From NCBI RefSeq assembly GCF_016458235.1, contig NZ_JAEMHK010000005.1:1-64000 (forward strand): a stretch of DNA of 64,000 nucleotides, written 5' to 3'. The notes beneath the pieces are model-generated. The model worked only from the letters and a program-made list of their open reading frames with translations. It ran no database searches and had not been told where the DNA came from. This DNA is from Geomonas propionica. GTDB taxonomy: Bacteria; Desulfobacterota; Desulfuromonadia; Geobacterales; Geobacteraceae. The translations under genes were made by a program, and so were the position numbers. Below, piece by piece: positions 38,468 through 47,694 of this stretch; position 1 is the stretch's first letter, and each line of letters starts with the position of its first letter.

Positions 38468-38950
38468 GTGTCAGCCTCGGGGAACAAAATAGCACTTCGT
38501 GCCATGCGTAACGAGGACTTAGACAGCGTCCTCGAAATCGAGTCGGCATCGTTTCCCCGCCCCTGGACCCGGCGCCATTTTCTGGACGAGATGGAGAGTC
38601 CCGGCAGCTTCCCGGTGGTGGCCGTGACCGGTGACGGGAAGGTCGCCGGGTACCTCTGTCTGAAGCAAGTGCTGGACGAGGCCGAGATCCTCGATGTCGC
38701 CGTCGGCCCCGCTTTCCGGGGGGGCGGCATCGGTCGCGCGCTGGTCGACTGGGGCGTCGCCTTCTGCCGAAAGCACAAGTTGAACCTGCTCTGCCTGGAA
38801 GTCCGGGTGGGCAACCACGAGGCGATCTCTCTTTATCGGCGCCTGGGCTTCACCGAGGTGGGGCGCCGCAAGAACTACTACGAAAATGGCGACGATGCCA
38901 TTCTGATGGACCTATCCATAGCTCAAGTAGAGGAAAACGATGCAGTTTAA
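38468..38950 (+). CDS. rimI: Ribosomal protein S18-alanine N-acetyltransferase family protein
   Basis: This is a GNAT-family acetyltransferase of 160 residues. The acetyl-CoA loop is [19 protein letters not shown], followed by [42 protein letters not shown] (given by its key parts), the RimI pattern. Start GTG 38468 lacks a Shine-Dalgarno sequence; the next ATG, at 38504, would remove the first conserved strand, so I keep GTG. The stop overlaps pyrK by 11 bases. Confidence 0.88.
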   Translation: MSASGNKIALRAMRNEDLDSVLEIESASFPRPWTRRHFLDEMESPGSFPVVAVTGDGKVAGYLCLKQVLDEAEILDVAVGPAFRGGGIGRALVDWGVAFCRKHKLNLLCLEVRVGNHEAISLYRRLGFTEVGRRKNYYENGDDAILMDLSIAQVEENDAV

Positions 38951-39749
38951 ATCCATGGTTATCTCTAACGTCGAGGTGTCGCCCAACTACTTCAGGATGA
39001 GGATGAGCGCTCCGGAGGAACTCGCCTCCGCGGTCCCCGGGCAGTTCGTCATGCTGAAGGTGAACGACGCCATCGACCCGCTGCTCAGGCGCCCCTTCGG
39101 ACTCTTCGATGTGGGGAGCTTCGTCCCCGAGTATGCCGGCTGCGGCACACAGGTGTACTGCGAGATCCTGTACAAGGTGGTGGGGAAAGGGACCAAGATC
39201 CTCTCCGCGCTGCACCACGGCGACCTGGTCGACCTGCTGGTCCCGCTCGGCAAGGGGTTCCAGATGGGACCCGCCGGCGAGGAGAAGGTGCTGGTGGGCG
39301 GCGGCGTGGGCCTTGCCCCGCTGTACTACCTTGCCAAGGAACTGAAGCAGCGCGGCGAGAAGGTGCGCCTCTTCGCCGGGGGACGCAACCGCGACGACGT
39401 CCTCTGCATCACCGAATTCGAGCGGCTCGGTGTCGAGACCTACGTGGCCACGGACGACGGCACCCTCGGGGAGCGCGGTTTCGTGACCCAGGTGCTGGAG
39501 CGCCACCTCGGTACCGGCATGCGCATCTTCGCCTGTGGCCCGACCCCGATGCTGAACGCGGTAGCCAAGATGTCTCAAAAACTGGGCGTGCCCTGCCAGG
39601 TTTCCATGGAGGCGTACATGGCCTGCGGCGTGGGCGCCTGCCTTGGGTGCGTCATGAAGGGTGCCAACCACAGCGACGAGACCCCCGACTACCGCTGCGT
39701 CTGCAAGGACGGCCCCGTCTTCGACAGCTTTGAACTGCAATGGAGTTAG
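38940..39749 (+). CDS. pyrK: Dihydroorotate dehydrogenase electron-transfer subunit
   Basis: PyrK passes electrons from the type 1B dihydroorotate dehydrogenase to NAD+ through FAD and a 2Fe-2S cluster. The 269-residue protein has an FAD-binding barrel (RRPFGLFDV), the NAD-binding [16 protein letters not shown] motif, and a C-terminal cluster-binding set CGVGACLGC plus a later Cys in [21 protein letters not shown] precedes the ATG. It is directly upstream of pyrD. Confidence 0.94.
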   Translation: MQFKSMVISNVEVSPNYFRMRMSAPEELASAVPGQFVMLKVNDAIDPLLRRPFGLFDVGSFVPEYAGCGTQVYCEILYKVVGKGTKILSALHHGDLVDLLVPLGKGFQMGPAGEEKVLVGGGVGLAPLYYLAKELKQRGEKVRLFAGGRNRDDVLCITEFERLGVETYVATDDGTLGERGFVTQVLERHLGTGMRIFACGPTPMLNAVAKMSQKLGVPCQVSMEAYMACGVGACLGCVMKGANHSDETPDYRCVCKDGPVFDSFELQWS

Positions 39750-39751
39750 CA

Positions 39752-40669
39752 ATGCAACGACCTGACATGTCCGTGGTCCTCGCCGGGATCCCGATGCGCA
39801 ACCCCGTCATGACCGCCTCCGGCACCTTCGGCTACGGTGCGGAATTCGCCGATTACCTCGACCTGGAAAGCATCGGCGCCATGGTGACCAAGGGGCTTTC
39901 CCTGAAGCCCAAGGCCGGCAACCCGACCCCGCGCATCGTGGAGACGCAGGGGGGGATGCTCAACGCCATCGGCCTGCAGAACGTCGGCATCGACGCCTTT
40001 ATCGAGCAGAAGCTCCCCTACCTGAAGAACGTGAACACCCCGGTGATCGCCAACCTCTACGGCAACACCCTGGAGGAGTACGGCGAGGTGGCGAGCCGTC
40101 TGGACGGCCTGGCTGGCGTGGCCGGCATCGAGGTCAACATCTCCTGTCCCAACGTGAAGCAGGGGGGGATCGTGTTCGGCACCGATCCGGGCGCCGCCAA
40201 GGAGGTGGTTTCCCTGGTGAAGCGGAACACCTCCAAGCCGCTCATCGTGAAGCTTTCCCCCAACGTCACCGACGTGGTGCTCATGGCGAAAGCCTGCGCC
40301 GACGCCGGCGCCGATGCGCTTTCGCTCATCAACACCCTCACCGGGATGGCCATCGACCTCGACCGTCGCCGCCCGGTGCTCGCCAACGTCACCGGTGGCC
40401 TCTCCGGCCCGGCCATCAAGCCGGTCGCGCTCAGGATGGTCTGGCAGGTGGCAAAAGCGGTCAAGCTGCCGCTGATCGGCATCGGCGGCATCATGAACGG
40501 CCGCGACGCCCTGGAGTTCATGCTGGCCGGCGCCACCGCCATCCAGGTGGGCACCGCGAGCTTCCTCGACCCCTCTGCCGCGCAGCGCATCGCGCAGGAG
40601 ATGGAACAGTACCTGGTCGAGCAGGGGATCGAAAGCGTCCGCTCCCTGATTGGGGCCCTTGAAGCCTGA
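39752..40669 (+). CDS. pyrD: Dihydroorotate dehydrogenase, class 1B catalytic subunit
   Basis: This enzyme oxidises dihydroorotate to orotate in pyrimidine synthesis. The 305-residue FMN barrel has [13 protein letters not shown] near the N-terminus, the active-site Cys in [12 protein letters not shown] (class 1 uses Cys as the base), and [19 protein letters not shown] for FMN phosphate binding. I choose ATG 39752, with GGAG six bases upstream, over the in-frame ATG at 39740 inside pyrK. The partner PyrK is upstream, confirming class 1B. Confidence 0.95.
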   Translation: MQRPDMSVVLAGIPMRNPVMTASGTFGYGAEFADYLDLESIGAMVTKGLSLKPKAGNPTPRIVETQGGMLNAIGLQNVGIDAFIEQKLPYLKNVNTPVIANLYGNTLEEYGEVASRLDGLAGVAGIEVNISCPNVKQGGIVFGTDPGAAKEVVSLVKRNTSKPLIVKLSPNVTDVVLMAKACADAGADALSLINTLTGMAIDLDRRRPVLANVTGGLSGPAIKPVALRMVWQVAKAVKLPLIGIGGIMNGRDALEFMLAGATAIQVGTASFLDPSAAQRIAQEMEQYLVEQGIESVRSLIGALEA

Positions 40670-41700
40670 TGGAAGCCTGGGAGCACAGCCTTAACGATTG
40701 CATCACCAGCCCGGAGGAGCTTGCCGGGCTTTTTCATGCGCAGGGGGAGAATCTCTCCCACGTGGTGCGGCGCTACCCGATGCGCATCACCCCGTACTAC
40801 CTCGGCCTGATCCGCGAGCCGGGGGATCCGATCTGGCGCCAGTGCGTCCCGGACCCGGCGGAACTGGATGACCTGACCCAGTCCCCGGATCCGCTCGATG
40901 AGGAGCGCCTCTCCCCGGTGCCGGGGCTGATCCACCGTTACCCGGACCGGGTCGTGTTCCTGGTCTCCACCGCCTGCGCCGTCTACTGCCGCTTCTGCAT
41001 GAGAAAGCGCGGGGTGGGGTGCCAGGGGATGAACGCCGCGCCCTTGGACGAAGCGGTGGCCTACATCGCCTCTCAGCCCCAGATCCGCGACGTGATCCTC
41101 TCCGGCGGCGACCCGCTGCTGCTCTCCGACGACCGCCTGGAGCAGATCCTCACTGCCCTGCGCCGCATCCCCCACGTAGAGATCATCCGGATCGGCACCC
41201 GCGTGCCGGTGACTTTCCCGGAGCGGGTCACGGCGCGGCTCGCCCGCATGCTGAAACGTCACCAGCCGCTCTACGTCAACACCCACTTCAACCACCCGCG
41301 CGAGGTAACCGAGCAGTCGGCCCGTGCCTGCGCGCGCCTCGCCGACGCCGGCATCCAGCTCGGTAACCAGAGCGTGCTCTTGAAGGGGGTGAACGACGAC
41401 CCGCAGGTGATGCGCGAGTTGATGCAGCGCCTGTTGGCGATCCGGGTGCGTCCTTACTACATCCACCAGATGGACCTGGTCCAGGGGACCGCCCACTTCC
41501 GTACCAGGGTCGCCGACGGCATCACGGTCATGGCCGCGCTGCGCGGTCACACCTCCGGCCTCGCCGTGCCGCACTACGTCATCGACCTGCCGGGAGGGAA
41601 AGGGAAGGTCGAGGTCGCCTCGGCCCGTTTCAGCGCCGACGGCAGCCGCCTTTGGGTGCGCAATTACCTGGGCGAGGAGATCGAGTACCAGGAGACCTGA
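40669..41700 (+). CDS. KamA-family radical SAM aminomutase
   Basis: The 343-residue protein belongs to the lysine 2,3-aminomutase/EpmB family, using PLP, an Fe-S cluster and S-adenosylmethionine. The cluster motif is C103-x3-C107-x2-C110 (CAVYCRFC), followed by RKRGVGCQG. The GGDPLLL motif and HQMDLVQGTAHF are conserved. Its length is closer to EpmB (EF-P lysine isomerase) than to the longer clostridial enzyme, but no efp or epmA gene is nearby, so the substrate stays open. The ATG overlaps the pyrD stop. Confidence 0.87.
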   Translation: MEAWEHSLNDCITSPEELAGLFHAQGENLSHVVRRYPMRITPYYLGLIREPGDPIWRQCVPDPAELDDLTQSPDPLDEERLSPVPGLIHRYPDRVVFLVSTACAVYCRFCMRKRGVGCQGMNAAPLDEAVAYIASQPQIRDVILSGGDPLLLSDDRLEQILTALRRIPHVEIIRIGTRVPVTFPERVTARLARMLKRHQPLYVNTHFNHPREVTEQSARACARLADAGIQLGNQSVLLKGVNDDPQVMRELMQRLLAIRVRPYYIHQMDLVQGTAHFRTRVADGITVMAALRGHTSGLAVPHYVIDLPGGKGKVEVASARFSADGSRLWVRNYLGEEIEYQET

Positions 41701-41731
41701 CGCCCCCGCCTCATACGCCTTTCTCGCCCCG

Positions 41732-41762
41732 AGCCGGATGCTTCCCGCATCCGGCTTTTTTG
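41732..41762 (+). terminator. Terminator of the rimI-pyrK-pyrD-kamA operon
   Basis: AGCCGGATGC and GCATCCGGCT form a ten base-pair stem with a five-base loop, followed by TTTTT. Confidence 0.9.
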
Positions 41763-41852
41763 TCGCCTTATATTTCCGCTCAGGCTGTGCGGCATTTATG
41801 CCGATAATTTAGATACTTTCTTCAGGTGCCGTAGTTTTCCAGGAAAGGAACC

Positions 41853-41882
41853 TTGCTATGCCCGTACCCGGCATGCTATAAG
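41853..41882 (+). promoter_or_regulatory. Candidate promoter of the LysR-family gene
   Basis: TTGCTA (41853-41858) and TATAAG (41877-41882) are separated by 18 bases, about 40 bases before the ATG. Confidence 0.45.
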
Positions 41883-41923
41883 CGTATACCTGGATCAATA
41901 TTATTATATATAGGCCAAACTGA

Positions 41924-42832
41924 ATGCAAACTGAGTATTTGAAAACGCTGGTGGTGTTAGGGCAGGTGGGGAGCTTTTCCAAGGCTGCGACCGATCTGAC
42001 GATCACCCAGTCGGCAGTGTCGCAGCGCATCAAGTACCTGGAGGACCATTACGGTTGCCAGTTGGTGGACCGGTCCGGGAAGCTGTTGCTGTTGACCGAG
42101 GCGGGCCGGCTGGTGGTGCAACGGGCCGAGCAGATCCTGCTTTTGGAGGCGCAGCTCGCCAACGACCTGAAACTGAGGGGGGAAAAGACCCGCTTAGCCA
42201 TTTGCTGTACGCCGACCTTCGGCGTCGGGTTCCTGCCGCAGGTCATGGAGAAGTTCATGTCACGCAAGGCGGACAATGTCGACCTCCGTTTCATGTTCCA
42301 CTCGCTGGACCGCGCCGTGAAGGAACTCCAGGAAAACGAATTCGATCTGGCGGTGATCGAGCATTGCGAAGTGATGGAGGTCCCCGGCTTCGACGTCGTG
42401 GAACTCCCGAGCGACCAGCTGGTTTTCGTCAGCGCCCCGTTCCTGGGGCTCCCCCCGGGAGAGGTCGAACTGGAACGGCTTTTACACAACTGCCTCATCG
42501 CTCGCAAACCCGACTGCACCTCGCGGCGGCTCTTGGACCTGAACCTGTCGCGCTGCGGCCGTACCGTCGATGATTTCAAAGCCGTAGTCGTGGTCGATGA
42601 CCTCCGCCTCGCCTTGGAGACTGTTCTTACCGGCGGCGGGGTCTCCTTTCTTTCCCGCAGCATCGCGGCACGGGAGCTGGACTCCGGGCTGCTGCTGGCA
42701 CATGTAGTCGCTGGATTTGAGCAGTCGCGGCGGCGCAGCATCGTGGTGAAGAGCGAACGCAGGCAGGATCCCGCGGTGGTGGAATTCCTGGATTGCATCG
42801 ACGCCGGCTTTCCCATGGGACATTCCTGCTGA
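41924..42832 (+). CDS. LysR-family transcriptional regulator
   Basis: The 302-residue protein has the LysR winged helix-turn-helix at residues 1-60 (GSFSKAATDLTITQSAVSQRIKYLE) and a periplasmic-binding-protein-like effector domain from about residue 90. It stands alone between two operons, so the regulated genes are not evident; the kamA operon upstream and the zinc-protein genes downstream run in the same direction. No Shine-Dalgarno sequence is obvious. Confidence 0.88.
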   Translation: MQTEYLKTLVVLGQVGSFSKAATDLTITQSAVSQRIKYLEDHYGCQLVDRSGKLLLLTEAGRLVVQRAEQILLLEAQLANDLKLRGEKTRLAICCTPTFGVGFLPQVMEKFMSRKADNVDLRFMFHSLDRAVKELQENEFDLAVIEHCEVMEVPGFDVVELPSDQLVFVSAPFLGLPPGEVELERLLHNCLIARKPDCTSRRLLDLNLSRCGRTVDDFKAVVVVDDLRLALETVLTGGGVSFLSRSIAARELDSGLLLAHVVAGFEQSRRRSIVVKSERRQDPAVVEFLDCIDAGFPMGHSC

Positions 42833-42967
42833 CCCATCGCCAGCGGTTCTTCGGAAAAATAGTACGGGCTTGATTACCCTGGAAAGCGGCGGTGATCGAG
42901 CCCTTTCTTGTTTTTAAGGTATACTTTGGCCTGTTTTGCTCGCAGGCGGTCAGCCAAAGGAGGCCTT

Positions 42968-43126
42968 ATGAGAAGGATGAGCGTGGAAGAAGAGATCCTG
43001 AAGGACAAACCGGTGGTGGTGAAAGATGCGACGGAACTGTGCGCCATTTGCGGTTCGCCGCTGCAAAGAGACAAGGAGAGCGGTGAGCTCTTCTGCCCGC
43101 TTTGCGACATCGAGGACATTCCCTGA
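42968..43126 (+). CDS. Small zinc-ribbon protein
   Basis: The 52-residue protein has a C-terminal zinc ribbon with two Cys pairs (CAIC and CPLC, about residues 29-47). CCAAAGGAGG before ATG 42968 is a strong ribosome binding site, so I prefer this start to the upstream in-frame ATG at 42908. A TATACT element at 42920-42925 could be its -10. The function is unknown; such ribbons bind nucleic acid or protein. It precedes a second zinc-finger gene by 70 bases. Confidence 0.7.
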   Translation: MRRMSVEEEILKDKPVVVKDATELCAICGSPLQRDKESGELFCPLCDIEDIP

Positions 43127-43196
43127 CGCGGTGATTGATCCCCTCATGGGGTAAGGCGCTGGTAGCCGGGAGAGCGAAAGGTTCTAGGAGGACGAC

Positions 43197-43589
43197 ATGC
43201 TGGAAAAACTGGAAGGCGATCAGCTTGAATTCAGGAACCTGCTGGCGGAGTACAAACGCCGGCTTTGGGCCGACCTGCGCGAGGAGGTGTTTGCACAGGG
43301 GGGCGAGGATCTGGCGACCCAGTACGACATCCCGCAGGATCCCGGCGAGAAGAGCATGCTGGACGTGTTGTCGGACGCCGGGCTGGCGGTGGCCGACATC
43401 AGGTGGCAACAGCTCACCGCCTTGGAGGAAGCGCAGCGGCGCGTGGAACTGGGGACCTACGGCACCTGCGAGGGGTGTGGCGAGCCGATCGGTTTGCCGC
43501 GACTGAAGCTGATGCCCTTCACCGCGTACTGCGTGGAATGCCAGATGGAACAGGAGATACCTGCGAAGCCGCCGGGGAACAAGATCTGA
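43197..43589 (+). CDS. TraR/DksA-family zinc-finger protein
   Basis: The 130-residue protein has an N-terminal coiled-coil (about residues 1-85) and a C-terminal zinc finger (CEGCGEPIGLPRLKLMPFTAYC followed by VEC; key Cys pairs CEGC and CVEC). This is the DksA/TraR layout; DksA-type proteins enter the RNA polymerase secondary channel and modulate transcription. The coiled-coil tip does not show the DxxDxA motif of true DksA, so it is better called DksA-like. AGGAGGACGAC precedes the ATG. Confidence 0.86.
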   Translation: MLEKLEGDQLEFRNLLAEYKRRLWADLREEVFAQGGEDLATQYDIPQDPGEKSMLDVLSDAGLAVADIRWQQLTALEEAQRRVELGTYGTCEGCGEPIGLPRLKLMPFTAYCVECQMEQEIPAKPPGNKI

Positions 43590-43591
43590 AA

Positions 43592-43733
43592 GGCAGGGAC
43601 TAGGGACTAGGGGCTGGCGAAAGGCGTTAAGGCTAGGGATTAGGGAACGACATAAAGGCAGGGGCTCGGGAGCAGGGGGAGGGGCTGGTTGTTACTAGCC
43701 CCTAGCCCCCAGCCCTAGCCCCTGTTTTTGTTC
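43592..43733. repeat. CTAGGG-type low-complexity intergenic repeat
   Basis: The stretch is made of imperfect units such as GGGACTAGGGACTAGGGGCT and, inverted, CTAGCCCCTAGCCCCCAGCC near 43696-43722. The two orientations could pair as a large hairpin between the convergent genes. No gene is present. Confidence 0.65.
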
Positions 43734-44822
43734 TTACAGCAGCGCGTCTATGGCAGCGAAGTCCACGTCTCGCTCGGCGTTGGCCATGATCCAGTTCAGC
43801 TTCTCCTGGTCTTCGTAGGTGATCTTGGCGACGTCGTCGGAAAGCGCCGTGAAGACCTCGGCCGTGGTTTCTTCCACGCGGATGTAGGGGATGTGCGAGT
43901 CGTGCAGGATCTGCTGGCTCACCTCGGATACCGGCACGTGCCCCGATACCACCAAGCCGGCGATCTTTTCCTTGTAGGCCGGGATGTGGTACAGCGAGGA
44001 GAGGGTCACGATCAACTCGTCGCGGGAGCTGGTCACGATCATCAGGGTGGAGTCGAGCAACCCGTCGATCACCCGCTGCGAAGAGGCCGCCCCGAGCTGG
44101 ATGTTGTGGATGATCCTGCTTTTCTCGCTCATGTTCCCCTGCAGGGGCAGGTCGAAAAGCTTGGAGATGTGACTCAAGGTCGGGTTGGCCAGGATCGGCG
44201 AGTAGTTGAAGCCGTCGATCACCTTGATCTGCGGCTCGAAGGCGCGCTTCAGGTACTTGCTGGTGACCTCTTTCTTGCTGGGCATCATCTTGTTGACGAT
44301 GATTCCCCTTACATCCGCCCCTTCGCGCTCGTACAGAGCCAGGTTCAGGTGCACCGCGTCGATCACTTTGCCGATGCCGCTCTCGCTCACGATCATGACC
44401 GGCGCGCCGATCAGCTTGGCCACCTTGGCGTTGGAGAGGCCGATGACGGCGCCTACGCCACCATGTCCCGCCCCCTCTATGATGAGAAAGTCATATTTCT
44501 GCTCCAACTCCCGCACCGCCTCGAGGATGCAGTCCGCCAGGGAGAGGTCGTCCAACTTGCCGGCCAGGTAATCCTTGGTGAAGTCCCGGTACAGCGCCAC
44601 CGGCGACATGAGGGCGATATCCTCTTCCAGCCCGAAAGCCTTGGCCATGAGCAGGGCGTCCATGTCCACCATGAAATCGTCGTAGAGCAGCACTTTCGGG
44701 CCGAAGGGCTTCACGAACCCCACCCGCTGGTATTTTTTCCTGGCCTGGTGCATGAGCGAAATGCTGATGGTCGTCTTGCCACAGTTTTGTCCGGTCGCCG
44801 CAACGAAGATCTTTTTCGCCAT
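43734..44822 (-). CDS. P-loop NTPase with DRTGG domain (phosphotransacetylase N-terminal/BioD-like)
   Basis: The 362-residue protein has an N-terminal dethiobiotin-synthetase-like P-loop (VAATGQNCGKTTISISL) covering about residues 1-200 and a DRTGG-type domain at about 215-325 (LVVSGHVPVSEVSQQIL). This pair of domains forms the N-terminal part of long phosphotransacetylases, but the catalytic acetyltransferase domain is missing. Such stand-alone proteins may be regulators of acetyl phosphate metabolism. ATG 44822 is preceded by AGGGGGG; GTG 44828 is an alternative. Confidence 0.82.
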   Translation of the reverse strand: MAKKIFVAATGQNCGKTTISISLMHQARKKYQRVGFVKPFGPKVLLYDDFMVDMDALLMAKAFGLEEDIALMSPVALYRDFTKDYLAGKLDDLSLADCILEAVRELEQKYDFLIIEGAGHGGVGAVIGLSNAKVAKLIGAPVMIVSESGIGKVIDAVHLNLALYEREGADVRGIIVNKMMPSKKEVTSKYLKRAFEPQIKVIDGFNYSPILANPTLSHISKLFDLPLQGNMSEKSRIIHNIQLGAASSQRVIDGLLDSTLMIVTSSRDELIVTLSSLYHIPAYKEKIAGLVVSGHVPVSEVSQQILHDSHIPYIRVEETTAEVFTALSDDVAKITYEDQEKLNWIMANAERDVDFAAIDALL

Positions 44823-44906
44823 GTGCACCCCCCTGTATGGATGGCGTATGTTTACACCATCACGGAGTGTGCCGTCAAGAAAAGTAATACGGGCAGGGGA
44901 GGCGCG

Positions 44907-46820
44907 TCAGGGGAGGAATTTCAGCATGAGCATGGAGATGTCGTCATCGAAGCTGGTATTGCCGGTATAGGCGCGCAGGGCGTCAAGCACGGCGTCGATG
45001 ATGGCGACGGAAGGCTTGCGGTGCTCACGCGCCAGCACCCCCTTCAGCCGCTGCACGCCGAAGAGCTCGCTGGAGGGGTTCTGGGTCTCAGTGATGCCGT
45101 CGGTATAGAGCAGCAGCAGGTCGCCCTTTTCTACCTGCACGGCCGGTTCGTCGAAGGCCACCCTGCGCTGCACCCCCAGGATCAGCCCTTCGGCGTCCAG
45201 TTCGAAAAAGCGCTCCTCAGCGGGGCGGTAGAGCAGGGGAGGGGGATGGCCGGCGTTGCTGTAGCGCAGCCTGCCGGAGGTCCGGTGATAGCTCAGGTAG
45301 GACATGGTGATGAAGAGTTCGGCGCGGGAGAGGTCGTCGTGCAGGATCTCGTTCAGCGCCGCGACCACCTGGGCGGGGCCATCGAGCGCCGGCATCTGGG
45401 CCCGCAGCACGCTGCGGGTCTCCACCATGATCAGGGCCGCCCCCACGCTGTGGCCGGAGACGTCGGCGATCACCAGGTCGAGCCTCTCGCCGTGAAGCAG
45501 GATGTCGTAGTAGTCGCCGCCGATATGGCTCGCCGGGACGCAGCGGCCGGCGCAGTCAATCCCGGTCAACAGTGGCGGGGCGGCGGGAAGGAGCGAGAGC
45601 TGGATCTGCCGGGCGATCTCCATCTCCTTGTGCATGCTGGTATTCTGCAAAAGCGCCTGTTCCGCCAGCTTGCGCTCGGTGATGTCCTGCTTGATGCAGA
45701 TGAAGTGCTTGATGAGTCCGTCCTGGTCCATGACCGGCGTGATGGTCTGCTCCTCCGGGTAGAGTTCGCCGTTTTTGCGCCGGTTCACCAGTTCGCCGTG
45801 CCAGATCTTGCCCGCCATGATGGTGGACCAGAGGTCCTGGTACAGTTCGGCGTCGTGCCGGTCCGATTTCAAAAAACTCAGGTCGCGCCCCACCGACTCT
45901 GCCAGCGTATAGCCGGTCATCCGGGTGAAGGCCTCGTTGACCGACAGCACGATGCCGTTCCTGTCGGTGATCACGATGGCGTTGGCCGCCGCTTCCAGGG
46001 CTGCGCTTTGCACCCGCAGCGACTCCTCGGCCCGTTTGCGCTCGGAGATGTCGGAGATCAGGCCGTCATAGGCGATCAGTTCCCCCTGTTCGCTGTAGCG
46101 GGGCACCACCGTGTTGATGACCCAGCGCAGCGAACCGTCCTTGTGCCGGATGCGGTGCTCCACCGAGGGGATCTCCTTGCCCGCCCGTAGTTCCTCGGTG
46201 AGGCTGGTGACCGCCGGGCGGTCCTCCTCGTGGATCATCTGGTACCAGAGAAAGGGATTTTGTTGATACTCCTCGTCGCTGTAGCCGGTGACCGAGAGGC
46301 AGCCCGGGCCGTGCGAGGTGCGGGTCACCGTGCCCTCGTTCAGGGTCACCGTGTAGATGTAGTCGGTTACCGCCGCCACCAGCCTTTTGTAGCGCCGCTC
46401 GCTTCTCACCAGCGCCGCTTCCGCCTCGCGCTTCTTGCGCCGCACCTGCGCTTCCTGCATCTCGCGCTCGATGGCCGGGATGAGGCGCGAGGTGTTCCCC
46501 TTGATCAGGTAGTCGTTGGCGCCTTCCTTCATGGCGCCGACGGCGGTGTCCTCGCCGATCTTGCCGGAAACGATGATGAAAGGGATGTCCAGGCCGGAGT
46601 CGCGCAGGACCTGCAGTGCCTCAAGCCCCGTGAAGCCGGGGAGGACGTAGTCGGAGACCACCAGGTCCCAGTCCTCCTCCTCCAACGCCTTACGCATCGT
46701 ATCGGCCGTCTCGACCCGTCGGGAAACGGGAGCGTAGTTGCCGCGGCGCAACTCGAAGATGAGGAGCAGGGCGTCGTCCTCGGAGTCTTCCACTATCAGC
46801 ACGCGGAGCGGTTTACCCAT
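44907..46820 (-). CDS. Response regulator phosphatase (REC-PAS-PAS-PP2C/SpoIIE)
   Basis: The 637-residue protein has a receiver (Asp57 in WDLVVSDYVLPGFTG), a helical linker, two PAS domains (about 145-270 and 275-395), and a C-terminal SpoIIE/RsbU-type serine phosphatase (about 420-635) with metal-binding HIGGDYYDI, VIADVSGHSVGAALIM and LLYTDGITE motifs. Such proteins dephosphorylate anti-sigma-factor antagonists in partner-switching pathways; no partner is encoded nearby. GGAAGGTGTTTTC supports ATG 46820. The receiver and linker resemble those of the hybrid kinase at 27633-29957. Confidence 0.9.
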   Translation of the reverse strand: MGKPLRVLIVEDSEDDALLLIFELRRGNYAPVSRRVETADTMRKALEEEDWDLVVSDYVLPGFTGLEALQVLRDSGLDIPFIIVSGKIGEDTAVGAMKEGANDYLIKGNTSRLIPAIEREMQEAQVRRKKREAEAALVRSERRYKRLVAAVTDYIYTVTLNEGTVTRTSHGPGCLSVTGYSDEEYQQNPFLWYQMIHEEDRPAVTSLTEELRAGKEIPSVEHRIRHKDGSLRWVINTVVPRYSEQGELIAYDGLISDISERKRAEESLRVQSAALEAAANAIVITDRNGIVLSVNEAFTRMTGYTLAESVGRDLSFLKSDRHDAELYQDLWSTIMAGKIWHGELVNRRKNGELYPEEQTITPVMDQDGLIKHFICIKQDITERKLAEQALLQNTSMHKEMEIARQIQLSLLPAAPPLLTGIDCAGRCVPASHIGGDYYDILLHGERLDLVIADVSGHSVGAALIMVETRSVLRAQMPALDGPAQVVAALNEILHDDLSRAELFITMSYLSYHRTSGRLRYSNAGHPPPLLYRPAEERFFELDAEGLILGVQRRVAFDEPAVQVEKGDLLLLYTDGITETQNPSSELFGVQRLKGVLAREHRKPSVAIIDAVLDALRAYTGNTSFDDDISMLMLKFLP

Positions 46821-46917
46821 GAAAACACCTTCCATGGCATGCACATGATTAGAAATGCCCAGTCAGGCTGGGCGTTTAGAGTATAGCATACTTCGTTGGT
46901 TGGGGAGGGGCGGGGAG

Positions 46918-47490
46918 CTAATTAGACGGGGCCGGAGCGCCGCTGTCGAGGCTGAACTCCCGGAGCCACTCCTCGAAGATGCGCACCTTGTGCTGGCCGA
47001 AGCGTAGCAGGTCGATTCTCACTTGGTCCGTGCTCTTCTCCAGGTCGAGCTCCCCCCCCTTTTTTGAATAGAACAGATCGGCCAGGGCCACGATGCGTTC
47101 GCAGTCGGTGACGGGGGACATCTCCCGCAGCGGCAGGCGCAGCTTCTGCTCCACGATGTCCTGCGCGGTGAGGCCGACCCCGATGTGGCGCTCACAGACC
47201 AAGGCGTGATGCGGCAACCCCTCCGAGTCCAGCATCTGCCGGCCGATGACCCCGTGGCAGATGTAGGGGGCCTTGCCGAAGCAGTTGAGCTTGGGGGCAT
47301 AGGTGCGGGCGACGCCGATGTCGTGCAACAGGGCGGCCTCCTCGATGAAACGCATCTCGGTGTCGTTCCTGCCGGCGCATTCGGCGATGGCGAGCGCCTT
47401 GTCGGCAACCTTGCGGCTGTGCCGGTAGACGATGTCCAGTCCCTGGCTGTTGTCGTGGAAGTATTTCTCTAGTAGAGCCCTGGGATTCAA
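46918..47490 (-). CDS. HD-domain metal-dependent phosphohydrolase
   Basis: The 190-residue protein is a compact HD-domain protein: YRHSRKVADKALAIAE supplies the first His, AALLHDIGVA the His-Asp pair, and ADLFYSKKGG the last Asp. It resembles YqeK/HDIG-type small phosphohydrolases, with substrate unknown. The start is TTG at 47490, with CGGAGG seven bases upstream. It lies upstream of the PP2C gene on the same strand, with a short hairpin GCCCAG/CTGGGC at 46857-46873 between them. Confidence 0.82.
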   Translation of the reverse strand: MNPRALLEKYFHDNSQGLDIVYRHSRKVADKALAIAECAGRNDTEMRFIEEAALLHDIGVARTYAPKLNCFGKAPYICHGVIGRQMLDSEGLPHHALVCERHIGVGLTAQDIVEQKLRLPLREMSPVTDCERIVALADLFYSKKGGELDLEKSTDQVRIDLLRFGQHKVRIFEEWLREFSLDSGAPAPSN

Positions 47491-47694
47491 AATCTGCCTC
47501 CGAATTAGGTTTTTGTCCGCATCAAGGCTATAGATTATGCCGATTCGTCCTTCGATTGCAACCCTGGCGCGCTCCCCTGGCTGTTTCCGCCCAACTCAGC
47601 ATTCTCGAACCGCATCAAGAAAGAGTTGAATATCGCTACGCGACCGGATATGATGTGAATCCTTTAAATAGATACTTCTATCCATGGCGGTGCG
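47491..47694. other. Divergent control region between the HD gene and a sigma-54 response regulator
   Basis: The 204 bases hold the start regions of two divergent genes. I see no clear -24/-12 element, repeat or small gene in it. Confidence 0.5.

Noticed and set aside
43728-46190. Plus-strand open frame of about 820 codons
   Set aside because: It is antisense to two genes with clear domains (P-loop/DRTGG and PP2C phosphatase) and spans the gap between them.
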